Assembly (NCBI RefSeq): GCF_000964465.1
Contig: NZ_BANH01000061.1
Span: 33,282 to 97,281 of the forward strand
Length of the DNA: 64,000 nucleotides
Source of the DNA: Gluconobacter thailandicus F149-1 = NBRC 100600
GTDB lineage: Bacteria > Pseudomonadota > Alphaproteobacteria > Acetobacterales > Acetobacteraceae
Direction of reading: 5' to 3'
This document shows, piece by piece, positions 33,214-42,078 of the stretch. The notes beneath the pieces were generated by a model. That model did not search any database, was not told where the DNA came from, and saw only the letters and a list, made by a program, of their open reading frames with translations. The translations under genes were made by a program, and so were the position numbers. Numbering within the stretch: the first letter of the stretch is position 1; each line of letters begins with the position of its first letter.

Positions 33214-34215
33214 TCAGTTGTCCTCACCAGCAAGCGGGCCCGGCAGACGGAAGTTGATGTTCTCTTCCTTCACGATCCGCTCCTCGATCTTCAGCGTGTA
33301 CTTGGCCGCAAGCGCCGTCACCATTTCCTGCACCAGACTTTCCGGAGCGGACGCACCGGCGCTGATACCGAGTGTCTCCACGCCTTCCAGAACAGACCAG
33401 TCGAGGTTTTCCAGCTTGGGAACCAGCAGGGCCCGGCGTGCACCGGAACGCTCTGCCACTTCGCGCAGGCGCTGCGAGTTGGATGAGTTGGGCGAACCAA
33501 TGACAATGACCAGATCGCTCTCAGGCGCGATGGCTTTCACAGCTTCCTGACGATTGGTCGTGGCGTAGCAGATGTCTTCGCGCTTCGGCCCTTCGATCAG
33601 CGGGAAGCGCGAGCGAAGAATATCAACGATTTCAGCCGTATCATCGACCGACAGCGTCGTCTGCGTGATGAAGGCCAGCTTTGCCGGGTCTTTCGGCTGG
33701 ATCGTGCGGGCTTCCTCGGCATCGTTGATGAGCGTCACGGCTCCGGGTGGGAGCTGCCCCATCGTGCCAACAACTTCCGGATGGCCGGCATGACCGATCA
33801 TCAGGATATGAAGCTGCTCCGGGCCACCGCCAGCAAAATGACGTTCTGCCTCACGATGAACTTTGGACACCAACGGGCAGGTTGCATCCAGATAAAGCAG
33901 GTTGCGGCGCTGCGCTTCAGCCGGGACGGATTTCGGCACACCATGAGCCGAGAAAACGACGTGGCCGTCGGCTGGCACTTCGTCGAGTTCTTCAACGAAA
34001 ATGGCGCCCTTGGCTTCCAATCCCTCGACCACGGTGCGGTTATGAACAATTTCATGACGCACATAGACTGGCGCGCCATAACGACGCAGGGCTTCTTCAA
34101 CGACGCGGATCGCACGATCCACACCGGCGCAGAAACCACGCGGGCCGGCGAGCAGGACCCGGAGCGTCTTCTGGTGTGCAGCACTTTCTGGTGCAAGAGT
34201 TGTCTGTTCTGGCAT
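33214..34215 (-). CDS. ispH: 4-hydroxy-3-methylbut-2-enyl diphosphate reductase IspH
   Basis: Iron-sulfur enzyme for the last step of the MEP isoprenoid pathway, making IPP and DMAPP. Cluster cysteines are in [24 protein letters not shown] and [35 protein letters not shown] and [10 protein letters not shown] are family motifs, and [14 protein letters not shown] is near the C-terminus. A TTG at 34227 opens the frame, but ATG at 34215 follows GGGGA and gives 333 residues. The isoprenoid product also feeds the undecaprenyl carrier used by MraY and MurG. Confidence 0.95.
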   Translation of the reverse strand: MPEQTTLAPESAAHQKTLRVLLAGPRGFCAGVDRAIRVVEEALRRYGAPVYVRHEIVHNRTVVEGLEAKGAIFVEELDEVPADGHVVFSAHGVPKSVPAEAQRRNLLYLDATCPLVSKVHREAERHFAGGGPEQLHILMIGHAGHPEVVGTMGQLPPGAVTLINDAEEARTIQPKDPAKLAFITQTTLSVDDTAEIVDILRSRFPLIEGPKREDICYATTNRQEAVKAIAPESDLVIVIGSPNSSNSQRLREVAERSGARRALLVPKLENLDWSVLEGVETLGISAGASAPESLVQEMVTALAAKYTLKIEERIVKEENINFRLPGPLAGEDN

Positions 34216-34316
34216 GGTGTTCCCCAAGCGGGCGGAGTTCGATATGTAGGACCATTATCGACCGGATTGAGGCATGTCGCAACGTCCGGGCCGCTTTGTG
34301 GGAGTTTCTACAGCAG

Positions 34317-34907
34317 ATGCCAGCCTTCCGGCGCCTTGCCACGTCCCTGTTTGTCCCGGCTTTTGCCGTTGTCGCGCTTTCGACACTGGCAGGATGCGAC
34401 GAATCCAATCCGGGTATGTTCGCTCCTGCCTGCCCTGCTACGGATATTCCGAGCGCAGCCTCTGACCGGTTCGTCTATGATGGGCGTGGACTGGATGTTG
34501 GCAGCCTGGTCAGTCACGCCCAGCTGACATCCATCGCTGGAGACTGCCAGCGCGGCCCCAAGGGACCAAAGGATGAGCAGATGGTGCGGACCCGCATCAG
34601 CCTCGCCATGAACCTGACACGCGGCCCGGCGGCTGAAGGCAGCAGCATCGACGTTCCCTATTTTATCGTCATCATGCGTGACGGGAAGATCGTGGACAAA
34701 AAGGTATTCACGGATACGTTCAAGCTTGAACCCAATGTCAGCACTCAGGCTGTACGGACGGAGCTTCGCCTGATTGACCTTCCAGCCGCCAAGAACCTGC
34801 AGGACAATCCTTATACGCTGGAAATCGGCTATCAGCTGACGCGCGAGGAGCTGGACTATAACCGTGCCCATCTTCCTGTCGTAAAATTCCGTGGCCGGAC
34901 ACAGTAA
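34317..34907 (+). CDS. Conserved lipoprotein of unknown function
   Basis: 196 residues. The signal peptide MPAFRRLATSLFVPAFAVVA ends in lipobox LSTLAGC, so Cys about 25 is the likely lipidated residue. The mature part, with FVYDGRGLDVGSLVSH, TRISLAMNLTRGPAAEGS and VPYFIVIMRDGKIVDK, looks like a beta-rich domain, but I do not recognise a named family. The frame is open upstream to 33747 only because it lies antisense to ispH; ATG at 34317 is the first sensible start. Its end overlaps the GTG start of the next gene by 17 bases, so they may be coupled. Confidence 0.75.
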   Translation: MPAFRRLATSLFVPAFAVVALSTLAGCDESNPGMFAPACPATDIPSAASDRFVYDGRGLDVGSLVSHAQLTSIAGDCQRGPKGPKDEQMVRTRISLAMNLTRGPAAEGSSIDVPYFIVIMRDGKIVDKKVFTDTFKLEPNVSTQAVRTELRLIDLPAAKNLQDNPYTLEIGYQLTREELDYNRAHLPVVKFRGRTQ

Positions 34908-36591
34908 CGGCCTTTTCCTTTCTCTTTCACCCGTCGTCAAAACCCGCATCACGCTGAAAATGACCCTAGCCTGTCTGGCAGGCTTTGGGTCTTCAGCCCT
35001 TTCTGCGCCCCTTGACGTTTCGGCTTCGAAAGAAGAACGGATCAAGGTTCATCACGCAGAGCGCCCAGAGATCCAGAACTTCCCTCATGCGGGCTTTCTG
35101 GAACAACCCAGGCGTCTGACCACTCGTCAGAATCTCGCCCCTATTGGCCGACAGCCGCGCTGGGGTGGGTTCAATCGCGGAAACGGTGAAGGCGCGGGTT
35201 TTGGTCCTGTTGGCCGTTATGGTGTGGCGCCTTGGGCGGAAGACTGGTCCTATCTGCGCAACCAGAGCCATCGGGACGATCTGTTTGACCCGCTGAAATT
35301 CATTGCCTTGAACAACGAACGCACCATCTGGCTCTCGCTCTCAGAACGCACCCGCCTGCGAAACTGGTACAATGACTACCCGATGCTGGGAACAATCCCG
35401 CACCCGGGATCAGGGCGTTTCGTGACACGGAACATGTTCGGTGCCGACCTGCACCTTGGGGAACACTGGCGCATTTTCGGGCAGCTCGTGAACGGAACAG
35501 CCGCAGGCTGGAATGGGTACAGCTATGGCAGCACATACCGGAAGCGGCTGGATCTGCATCAAGCCTTTATCGAGTACAAACAAACCATTGGCACAGCCAA
35601 AACGGGCCTGCTGTTCGGGCGGCAGCAGTTTCTCGATGCGCCGTCCTACGTTCTTTACGACCGTGAGCCGCCCAATATCCAGATCACCTGGAACGGCCCG
35701 CGTGCCTACGCCATTCTGCCGCATGTACGGTTTGATCTGTATGACTTCGTGGCCACGAATATTGCTCCGCGGGCCATGTTCCATGACACACAGGACTGGA
35801 ACACGCGGCTGTATGGCTTCAACACCACATTCGATGTGCCAGCCTTCCACTTGGGCCAACAGCGTATCCAGTCTTATCTGGATCTGTTCTGGATCGGGTT
35901 TCATCTGGGCGGAAAGACGGGATCGGTGCCGACGTTGAGTTCAACCGCGATAAAATCCGTGACCGGCGCGACCAATCGTAACAATCTTGGCTTTCGTTGG
36001 TATGGAACGGCCCAGCAACTGGAATATGCTCTGGGTGTTCTGTGGCAGCAGGGCAATTTTACGCCCTATGGCACAATAGCACGCCGACAGGTTTCAGCGT
36101 ATTCCGTGAACACAACCGTGGGATACAGACGATCCGACCTGCTGTTCAAACCCTTTTTCGGTATACAGACGGACGTCTATTCGGGCGGTAACGAACGTCA
36201 TCGAACGGGGAGGATTGGAACGTACAGCGCCCCCTTCGCTCCCCAGAACCCTTATCTGGATTATACCGGCTATATCGGCGCTGCGAACCTGATCAATCTG
36301 TCTCCGATCCTCGTCGGCTCTTATGGAAAGGTCTCGCTGCGGGTCAAAGCCCCCATCCTGTGGCGCCAGACCACGCAGGCTTCGGTGTATTCGATCACGT
36401 CCGCCTATAATTTTCCGAAGTTTCGTAGTCACTTCGTCGGCGTTGCGCCGAATGGCCTGCTGACATGGGCTATAAACCGCCACTGGAACTGGACTCATGT
36501 CGTGGCCTGGTTCGCCGCATCGCATGATCTGAAAAACGCCGGAGCAAAAAGCGGACTGTATTATCAGTCCAGTCTCTCATTTGCCTTCTGA
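34891..36591 (+). CDS. Outer membrane beta-barrel protein, alginate-export-like
   Basis: About 566 residues from a GTG that overlaps the preceding lipoprotein gene; ATG at 34960 is an alternative but would leave a signal peptide without a basic start. With the GTG, VVKTRITLKMTLACLAGFG precedes a cleavage site near ALSA. The rest alternates short beta-strands rich in aromatic residues and ends in ...YYQSSLSFAF, an outer membrane C-terminal Phe signal. WLSLSERTRLRNWYND and YIEYKQ-like strands resemble the alginate_exp family of porins. Substrate is unknown; no alginate or polysaccharide genes are nearby. Confidence 0.7.
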   Translation: MAGHSNGLFLSLSPVVKTRITLKMTLACLAGFGSSALSAPLDVSASKEERIKVHHAERPEIQNFPHAGFLEQPRRLTTRQNLAPIGRQPRWGGFNRGNGEGAGFGPVGRYGVAPWAEDWSYLRNQSHRDDLFDPLKFIALNNERTIWLSLSERTRLRNWYNDYPMLGTIPHPGSGRFVTRNMFGADLHLGEHWRIFGQLVNGTAAGWNGYSYGSTYRKRLDLHQAFIEYKQTIGTAKTGLLFGRQQFLDAPSYVLYDREPPNIQITWNGPRAYAILPHVRFDLYDFVATNIAPRAMFHDTQDWNTRLYGFNTTFDVPAFHLGQQRIQSYLDLFWIGFHLGGKTGSVPTLSSTAIKSVTGATNRNNLGFRWYGTAQQLEYALGVLWQQGNFTPYGTIARRQVSAYSVNTTVGYRRSDLLFKPFFGIQTDVYSGGNERHRTGRIGTYSAPFAPQNPYLDYTGYIGAANLINLSPILVGSYGKVSLRVKAPILWRQTTQASVYSITSAYNFPKFRSHFVGVAPNGLLTWAINRHWNWTHVVAWFAASHDLKNAGAKSGLYYQSSLSFAF

Positions 36592-36665
36592 AGAATGGTT
36601 GCAGAGCCGCGCCCTGCAGCGTAATGCCCCCCATACTCACGCGACATCACAGGATTGCCCCCATC

Positions 36666-38561
36666 ATGAAATATATGGACAGCCGCGAACTGACCTTGAG
36701 GGGCATCATACTGGGTGCGCTCATTACAGTGGTCTTTACGGCCGCCAATGTTTATCTGGGCCTGAAGATCGGCCTGACGTTCGGCTCATCCATTCCCGCC
36801 ACCATTATTTCGATGGCCGTGCTGCGCCTTATGGGCGGTGGCACCATGCTTGAAAACAACATGGTTCAGACGCAGGCTTCAGCGGCAGGCAGCCTGTCCT
36901 GCATCTTCGCAGCGCTCCCCGGCCTCATCATGGTGGGGTACTGGCATGAGTTTCCCTACGTCATCTCGCTTCTGCTGACACTTGCCGGAGGTATGACGGG
37001 AGTGATTTTCACCATTCCCCTGCGTCGGGCATTGGTCAGCAGTTCCGATCTTCCATACCCTGAAGGAACAGCCTGCGCAGAAATTCTGCGAGCGTCTTCT
37101 CCAGAGGGAGACGCAGAGAGCCTTCGTTCCCTGACCAAAGGCACAGCTGTTTCGGCAGTCGTCGCCTTCGTCACCTCCGGCCTGCGCGTTCTTTCAGATG
37201 GCGTTTCGGCCGCCACCAGTTTGGGCGCTTCGGCATTCCGTCTCGATATCAGCTTTTCACTGGCTCTTCTGGGAACCGGATATCTCGTTGGTATTGCGGG
37301 CGGCATCGCCATGCTGCTTGGCGTGCTGCTGGCCTGGGGAATCATGATCCCGGTTCTGGGTCACCTGAACCCAGTGGCAGACCCTCTGGCGGCAACGACG
37401 GGGCTCTGGCTGTACAAGGTCCGTTTCATGGGGGCAGGAGCAATCGCCGTAGCCGCGATCTGGACCCTCCTTGCGCTTTCTGGCCCGGTCGCTCAGGGAC
37501 TGAAGGAAGCTCTTTCTGTCAAACATCGTGCATCGCAGAATGAGACGGATCTCGATCTCGCCCCTAAAACCCTGATTGGCCTAAGCATTATTCTCGCGCT
37601 GATCCTGTCAGGACTGTTTACGCAGTTCCTCTGGCCTGTCATGCCTCATGGCGCGTCCATGGCTACACTTGTCATCCTGGGCATTGTTGCGTGTTTCGGT
37701 CTTGGCTTTCTGGTAGCAAGTGCCTGCGGATATATGGCTGGGATCATCGGGTCTTCGTCGTCCCCGATTTCCGGTGTTGGCATTATCGCCATCATCGCTA
37801 TTTCCGTCGCGCTGTGGGGGCTTGAAAGCGGTGGCGTACTTTCACCTGAACAGCGGCCCATAGTCATTGCTTTTGGCCTGTTTGTTCTGTCCGCCATTAC
37901 AGCGTCTGCTGCGGTTTCCAATGACAACCTTCAGGATCTGAAAACCGGCCAACTCGTAGGCGCCGCCCCCTGGAAACAGGAAGTCGCCCTGCTGATCGGC
38001 TGTGCCGTGGGTGCAGTGGTCATTCCGTGGGTGCTTCAAACACTTTATCAGGCCTATGGATTTGTAGGTGCAATGCCACGCGACGGCATGGACCCGACGC
38101 GCGCGCTTGCTGCGCCTCAGCCTGCGCTTATGGCGGCCATTGCCAAGGGTATTCTGACCCACGATCTTGACTGGTTAATGCTGGAAATCGGCGCTGCGAT
38201 CGGCCTGGTTCTGGTCGTTGCGGATAGACTGTTGAAACGTCGCAATCTGTCTCTTCCGCCGCTTGCAGTCGGCATGGGCATCTATCTGCCCGCAGACGTG
38301 TCCGTCACGATCGCAATCGGCGCGGGGCTCGGCTGGCTCCTGCGTCGTTTCCCCAAAGATCAGGGAACGATGATTGCTTCAGGCTTTATTGTCGGGGAAA
38401 GTCTGGTCGGCGTGGCCGTGGCTGCCATTGTTGGCGCCACGGGCAGCACCGAAACACTGTCCCTTCACCTGCCCGCGATGCTTCGCTCCGGACTGGGGTG
38501 GGTCGTGTTTCTGGGTGTGATGTTCTGGTTCGGGCGGCGTGTCAGCCGCCCGGCGGCCTGA
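36666..38561 (+). CDS. OPT-family oligopeptide transporter
   Basis: 631 residues with about 14-16 hydrophobic segments. MDSRELTLRGIILGALITV, FTAANVYLGLKIGLTFGSSI and the loop SSSDLPYPEGTACAEILRAS are characteristic of prokaryotic OPT transporters, which import peptides or metal chelates. ATG at 36666 (with a second at 36675) starts at the conserved region; an ATG at 36624 would add 14 residues but has no ribosome site. Its stop lies in a palindrome shared with the next convergent gene. Confidence 0.85.
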   Translation: MKYMDSRELTLRGIILGALITVVFTAANVYLGLKIGLTFGSSIPATIISMAVLRLMGGGTMLENNMVQTQASAAGSLSCIFAALPGLIMVGYWHEFPYVISLLLTLAGGMTGVIFTIPLRRALVSSSDLPYPEGTACAEILRASSPEGDAESLRSLTKGTAVSAVVAFVTSGLRVLSDGVSAATSLGASAFRLDISFSLALLGTGYLVGIAGGIAMLLGVLLAWGIMIPVLGHLNPVADPLAATTGLWLYKVRFMGAGAIAVAAIWTLLALSGPVAQGLKEALSVKHRASQNETDLDLAPKTLIGLSIILALILSGLFTQFLWPVMPHGASMATLVILGIVACFGLGFLVASACGYMAGIIGSSSSPISGVGIIAIIAISVALWGLESGGVLSPEQRPIVIAFGLFVLSAITASAAVSNDNLQDLKTGQLVGAAPWKQEVALLIGCAVGAVVIPWVLQTLYQAYGFVGAMPRDGMDPTRALAAPQPALMAAIAKGILTHDLDWLMLEIGAAIGLVLVVADRLLKRRNLSLPPLAVGMGIYLPADVSVTIAIGAGLGWLLRRFPKDQGTMIASGFIVGESLVGVAVAAIVGATGSTETLSLHLPAMLRSGLGWVVFLGVMFWFGRRVSRPAA

Positions 38562-38572
38562 AAAATCAGGCC
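38555..38572. other. Palindrome containing both convergent stop codons
   Basis: GGCCTGA-AAAA-TCAGGCC. The TGA of the OPT gene (38559-38561) is in the left arm and the TGA of the minus-strand coiled-coil gene (38566-38568 as TCA) is in the right arm, four bases apart. There is no T run, so termination is uncertain. Confidence 0.6.
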
Positions 38573-39144
38573 TTCACCCACCACTGAACGGGCTCCGGCT
38601 CGTTCGATTCAACGTCTGCCAGTACCGGCTCGTCGGCAACCATAACGTCGTCTTCAACGGCGACCTTACGTGGCCGACCCACTGGGCGCGGTGTGCGGCG
38701 GGCCGCTTCGGCAGCCTGCTCGCGAGCCTGATGAAGCTGAGCCTTGAGAGACTGGATCTGCTCCTGATGGTCCCGAAGGTCCCGGTTCAGTTCCGTAATC
38801 TGGATCTTGGCATGCGCTTCACGCGTCTCGAAAGCCTTGAGCTGCGCACGGATTTCCGTGAGGCTCTTCTCGGCTTCTTCCCAGCGGCGCTGCTCACGCT
38901 TTACTGACTGGCGAAGGCGCTCGATTTCTTCCTGATCTTCCTGACCAGGCCCATTGTTACGCTGATTAAAGCCGCGGCTGGCCTGGTGTTCGACAACAAC
39001 CTGACCGTCACGCACAAAACGACGACGGCGTTCTGTGGTCGGCGTAACCGGGCGTGGCTTCTGTGAACGGGATGACGACCCCGACCCTAGACGAGCCAGC
39101 GCCTCCCGCAGTTTGTCTTCGCTAACCTGCTGATCGTCCTGCAT
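38566..39144 (-). CDS. Coiled-coil protein with GRPRK motif
   Basis: 192 residues from ATG at 39144 (the frame runs on to 39282 without features). A Ser/Arg/Pro-rich start with a basic cluster (PTTERRRRFV) is followed by a strongly charged helix (about residues 70-140: EIERLRQSVKREQRRW and DHQEQIQSLKAQLHQAREQA) predicted to form a coiled coil. Then comes TPRPVGRPRKVAVEDD, containing the AT-hook-like core GRPRK, and an acidic tail. No enzyme motif. A DNA-associated or structural role is possible but not shown. The ribosome site is weak (CAAAGA). Confidence 0.7.
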   Translation of the reverse strand: MQDDQQVSEDKLREALARLGSGSSSRSQKPRPVTPTTERRRRFVRDGQVVVEHQASRGFNQRNNGPGQEDQEEIERLRQSVKREQRRWEEAEKSLTEIRAQLKAFETREAHAKIQITELNRDLRDHQEQIQSLKAQLHQAREQAAEAARRTPRPVGRPRKVAVEDDVMVADEPVLADVESNEPEPVQWWVKA

Positions 39145-39380
39145 TCTTTGTTTTTTCAACCAATAATGAAATTTATGCTGGGTTCCCCAACAGGAACGCC
39201 CTCCCTGAATGACGGAGAGACTGAAAAAGCCCATGGGCCGATCAGCGAGACGTGTCCTGGCAAGGAAATTGAAAGTCGACATTAACGGAATTCATAAATG
39301 ACCCGTTTTGTCAGACAACGGTCTTCTATCAGGTCCGTCAGGGCCTGTCATCAAAACAATAGCACTGTATTCGTGTTTCT

Positions 39381-39941
39381 TTATTTCCACTGCCCCGGTT
39401 GCCAGAGCACATCTCCGGCACCGTCATCATTGGCATAACGGGCGAGAACGAAGAAATAGTCCGACAACCGGTTCAGAAACCGGATCCCTTCTGCAGGGGC
39501 GGGATCCAGGGAAATCAGGCTGCGCTCTGCCCGGCGTGCAACCGTTCGAGCCAGATGTGCATGGACCGAGATCAGGGAACCACCTGGCAGTATAAAACTG
39601 CGCAATTCCGGCTGTGACACCCTGAGAAGCTCGATACAACTCTCGATCCACGCCACAGCCTTATCCGTCAAACTGGATGGCCGGGCGGGATCCGGAATGC
39701 AGATATCGGCGCCCAGATCAAATAGACAGGACTGTATCTGGCGAATATCAGCAGAAATACTGAAAGTATTACCGTGTTTCCGCACATAGTATTCAAGAAT
39801 ACCCAGAAGAGCGTTCAGCTCATCGACCGTTCCCATGGCGTCGATCCGTGCACAATCCTTGGAGACGCGCGAACCATCCCCAAGAGACGTCTGCCCCTGA
39901 TCCCCACCTCGGGTCACAATACGATCAAGCCGAATGCTCAT
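39381..39941 (-). CDS. ATP:cob(I)alamin adenosyltransferase, PduO type
   Basis: Transfers adenosyl to cob(I)alamin to make adenosylcobalamin. The N-terminal TRGGDQGQTSLGDGSRVSKDCARIDAMGTVDELNALLG is the PduO ATP-binding signature (quoted in two parts: the P-loop-like GGDQGQTSLGDGSRVSK and AMGTVDELNALLG). HLARTVARRAERSL and LNRLSDYFFVLAR follow as in the family. 186 residues is a normal length. No other cobalamin genes are in the window, consistent with salvage use. Confidence 0.92.
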   Translation of the reverse strand: MSIRLDRIVTRGGDQGQTSLGDGSRVSKDCARIDAMGTVDELNALLGILEYYVRKHGNTFSISADIRQIQSCLFDLGADICIPDPARPSSLTDKAVAWIESCIELLRVSQPELRSFILPGGSLISVHAHLARTVARRAERSLISLDPAPAEGIRFLNRLSDYFFVLARYANDDGAGDVLWQPGQWK

Positions 39942-39957
39942 CCCGGCAATCCTCTAC

Positions 39958-40551
39958 TCAGTGACGGCCGAAGTGATGGTGATGGCCCTTGACTGTTTTA
40001 GCACCACTCAGGTCATTGGCCCGAGTCGTATGATCCTTGAGCATCTTCGTCGTGTCACCGGCCAGCGTCTTGATGTCTGCCGTCCCACCGGACTGCGTTG
40101 CCGTGGTGAGCGCATTTGTCAGAGCTGGCGTCTGAACACTTTTAATTTCGCTCAGGAAAACACGGTCAAAAGACGTACCATACAGATGACCAAACGAGGC
40201 AACATGCTCTTCATCACCAGCATTCAGCTTGTCTGTGACTGTCAGGTGGGAATCCGTGGCAATCTTTGCAACAGCCTTGCGGTTCGTCGTGTGATCACTA
40301 ACGACCGTAGACGCAAAAGCCTTTACGACATCACTATTGCTATGCGTTGCGGCAAGGCTGGCAATGCTGATCTGCGTCAGATCCATGCCGTCAACCTGCT
40401 GTAGGAAAGCAGCATCGGCCGTGGACAGGGTATAGGTCGAAGCCGCGGACGGCAGAGCTGGAGCTGGCGGCGCATCCGGAGCGTTACAAGCAGCAAGGCC
40501 AGCAAACAGGCTCAGGGACGCAAAAGCGGCAAAACGTGCGGTGGCTCTCAT
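39958..40551 (-). CDS. DUF4142 lipoprotein
   Basis: 197 residues with a signal peptide MRATARFAAFASLSLFAG and lipobox LAAC, followed by a Pro/Ala linker. The mature domain (DAAFLQQVDGMDLTQISIAS, then DVVKAFASTVVSDHTTNRKAV and GDTTKMLKDHTTRANDL) matches the four-helix DUF4142/ferritin-like pattern. The end is His-rich (KGHHHHFGRH), suggesting possible metal binding. Function is unknown. It is divergent from the DUF423 gene, with about 120 bases between starts. Confidence 0.82.
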   Translation of the reverse strand: MRATARFAAFASLSLFAGLAACNAPDAPPAPALPSAASTYTLSTADAAFLQQVDGMDLTQISIASLAATHSNSDVVKAFASTVVSDHTTNRKAVAKIATDSHLTVTDKLNAGDEEHVASFGHLYGTSFDRVFLSEIKSVQTPALTNALTTATQSGGTADIKTLAGDTTKMLKDHTTRANDLSGAKTVKGHHHHFGRH

Positions 40552-40670
40552 GAAGAGACAGTCCTTCCATCTGTGAGACCAGGAGAACGCTCCCGGCCAC
40601 TACGGGTGAATGGCCCCGCCTTCAAAACGGTCCATTCATGTTCCGGAACACTTCATGGTACATTCGGCGC

Positions 40671-41108
40671 ATGTCCGCAAATCCCCGTCGCCCTGCCCTG
40701 TCCGGCATCTTTCGCTTCTGCTTCGTTTCCGGTGCACTGGGAGGCGCTCTGGGGCTCGTTCTCGGAACGCTGGCATCTCATCTGCCAGATACGGCATTTG
40801 CTGTTCTGAATGGCAGAGCCGTCCTTCATACAGGTGTCGAAATCCTGATGTGGCATGCGATTGCTCTTTGTGCCCTTGCGCTTGGAGCCCCCTTGCTGGC
40901 TCCACGGCTCGCACGTCTGGCATGCCTCACCATGGCGACAGGGACAGTTCTGTTCTGTACTCCCGTGACGTTATTCGCTCTTTTTGATCTGAAAATCGGT
41001 GCCTTATCCGTCGCGCGGATCGCACCTTATGGTGGCACGCTTCTGATTATTTCGTGGCTTCTGGCGGCGGCTTCCGGCCTGCGCAAAGCATCCTCAGAAA
41101 CTCTATGA
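40671..41108 (+). CDS. DUF423 small membrane protein
   Basis: 145 residues with four hydrophobic segments. The family pattern is visible: FVSGALGGALGLVLGTLASH, then a middle GVEILMWHAIALCALALG and the C-terminal ARIAPYGGTLLIISWLLAA. Function unknown; members are widespread inner membrane proteins. The frame has an earlier ATG at 40638; 40671 gives the usual length. The stop overlaps the convergent gene's stop by six bases. Confidence 0.82.
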   Translation: MSANPRRPALSGIFRFCFVSGALGGALGLVLGTLASHLPDTAFAVLNGRAVLHTGVEILMWHAIALCALALGAPLLAPRLARLACLTMATGTVLFCTPVTLFALFDLKIGALSVARIAPYGGTLLIISWLLAAASGLRKASSETL

Positions 41109-41435
41109 TCTGCTCCGTATCACTTTGATAAGAGAAAGCACGGCAATCTGAACGGCCAGCGCCGCGCAGAAGCAGAAAACGATGATACCGATCAGGATCA
41201 TCTGTTCCCGGCCCAGCGCGGAATCGACATGAAACAGTGTGTAGAGCCACTGCCAGGCATGTGTGGCCGCAACCATCTGCACAAGTTTGATCGTCGGATG
41301 CCAGAACCGGAATATGGCCGCGAATGCGAGTGTTAGTCCGACCAGACCAACAGTTCGCAGGAGCGTTTCAGCAATGCTGACTTCCGGAACAGCCTTCTGT
41401 GGTTGAGCAGACGTTTGGAACTTCATCAAGAACAT
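41103..41435 (-). CDS. Small hypothetical protein with two membrane segments
   Basis: 110 residues (or 107 from the ATG at 41426). Two hydrophobic segments, about 28-50 (TVGLVGLTLAFAAIFRFW) and 80-102 (MILIGIIVFCFCAALAVQIA), with a Trp-rich stretch between (HAWQWLYTLF). No recognised family. It is flanked by a convergent DUF423 gene and a divergent thioredoxin-like gene. Confidence 0.6.
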   Translation of the reverse strand: MFLMKFQTSAQPQKAVPEVSIAETLLRTVGLVGLTLAFAAIFRFWHPTIKLVQMVAATHAWQWLYTLFHVDSALGREQMILIGIIVFCFCAALAVQIAVLSLIKVIRSRS

Positions 41436-41507
41436 GACCTTAAGGTTGAGTTCAGCTTTAATCGTTTTTCTGCAAGACTGCGTTATGTCATGCAGTCCGT
41501 TCCTTCA

Positions 41508-42032
41508 ATGAAAGCCTTTTTTATGCGCGTTTCCCTTCTCGCCGCTGCCGGACTGGGTCTGGCGCTCTCTGCTCCATTTGCAGCCCAGGCCGCAACCGCA
41601 CCAGCGCCCCATCTGAGTGAAACCTCTGCTCCGCCGGTAGCTGCACCTTATCCGGACACGTCTGTTGCTCAGGCTCAGGTCAAGGATGCTTTTGCCCTCG
41701 CCGCGAAAACCGGACGTAAGGTGCTTATCGATTTCGGTGGAAACTGGTGCCCGGACTGCAAGATGCTTTCTGGCATCTTTGCCCTTCCTGACGCCAAGGC
41801 ATGGCTCGACAGCCAGTTCGTGATTGTTCCGGTCAATGTTGGCCGTATCAATACCAATCTGGATCTGGCTCAAAAGTATGGCGTGACAATCAAAGCCGTC
41901 CCGACCATCATCATCGTCACGCCGGATGGGCACGCATTGAACGGTGACGGGTCCAAGGCCCTTGGGAATGCCCGTAGCATGTCCCCGCAAGCTGTTCTGG
42001 ACCTGATTTCAGAATGGAACAGCCGCGGCTGA
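41508..42032 (+). CDS. Periplasmic thioredoxin-fold protein (CPDC active site)
   Basis: 174 residues starting at MKAFFMRVSLLAAAGLG, a signal peptide with cleavage near FAAQA. The domain has VKDAFALAAKTGRKVLIDFG, then GNWCPDCKML, a thioredoxin active site CPDC, and a cis-Pro region KAVPTIIIVTPDG. This is the thioredoxin_7-like group of secreted thiol proteins, likely reducing or isomerising disulfides. Upstream ATGs in frame (41490) lack a better ribosome site. Confidence 0.82.
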   Translation: MKAFFMRVSLLAAAGLGLALSAPFAAQAATAPAPHLSETSAPPVAAPYPDTSVAQAQVKDAFALAAKTGRKVLIDFGGNWCPDCKMLSGIFALPDAKAWLDSQFVIVPVNVGRINTNLDLAQKYGVTIKAVPTIIIVTPDGHALNGDGSKALGNARSMSPQAVLDLISEWNSRG

Positions 42033-42078
42033 TTTCACTTTCTGGCTCCGGAAATAACTTCGGAGCCAGAAGCGACTT

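Noticed and set aside
33747..34316. Upstream extension of the lipoprotein frame
   Set aside because: It is antisense to ispH; the signal peptide starts only at 34317.
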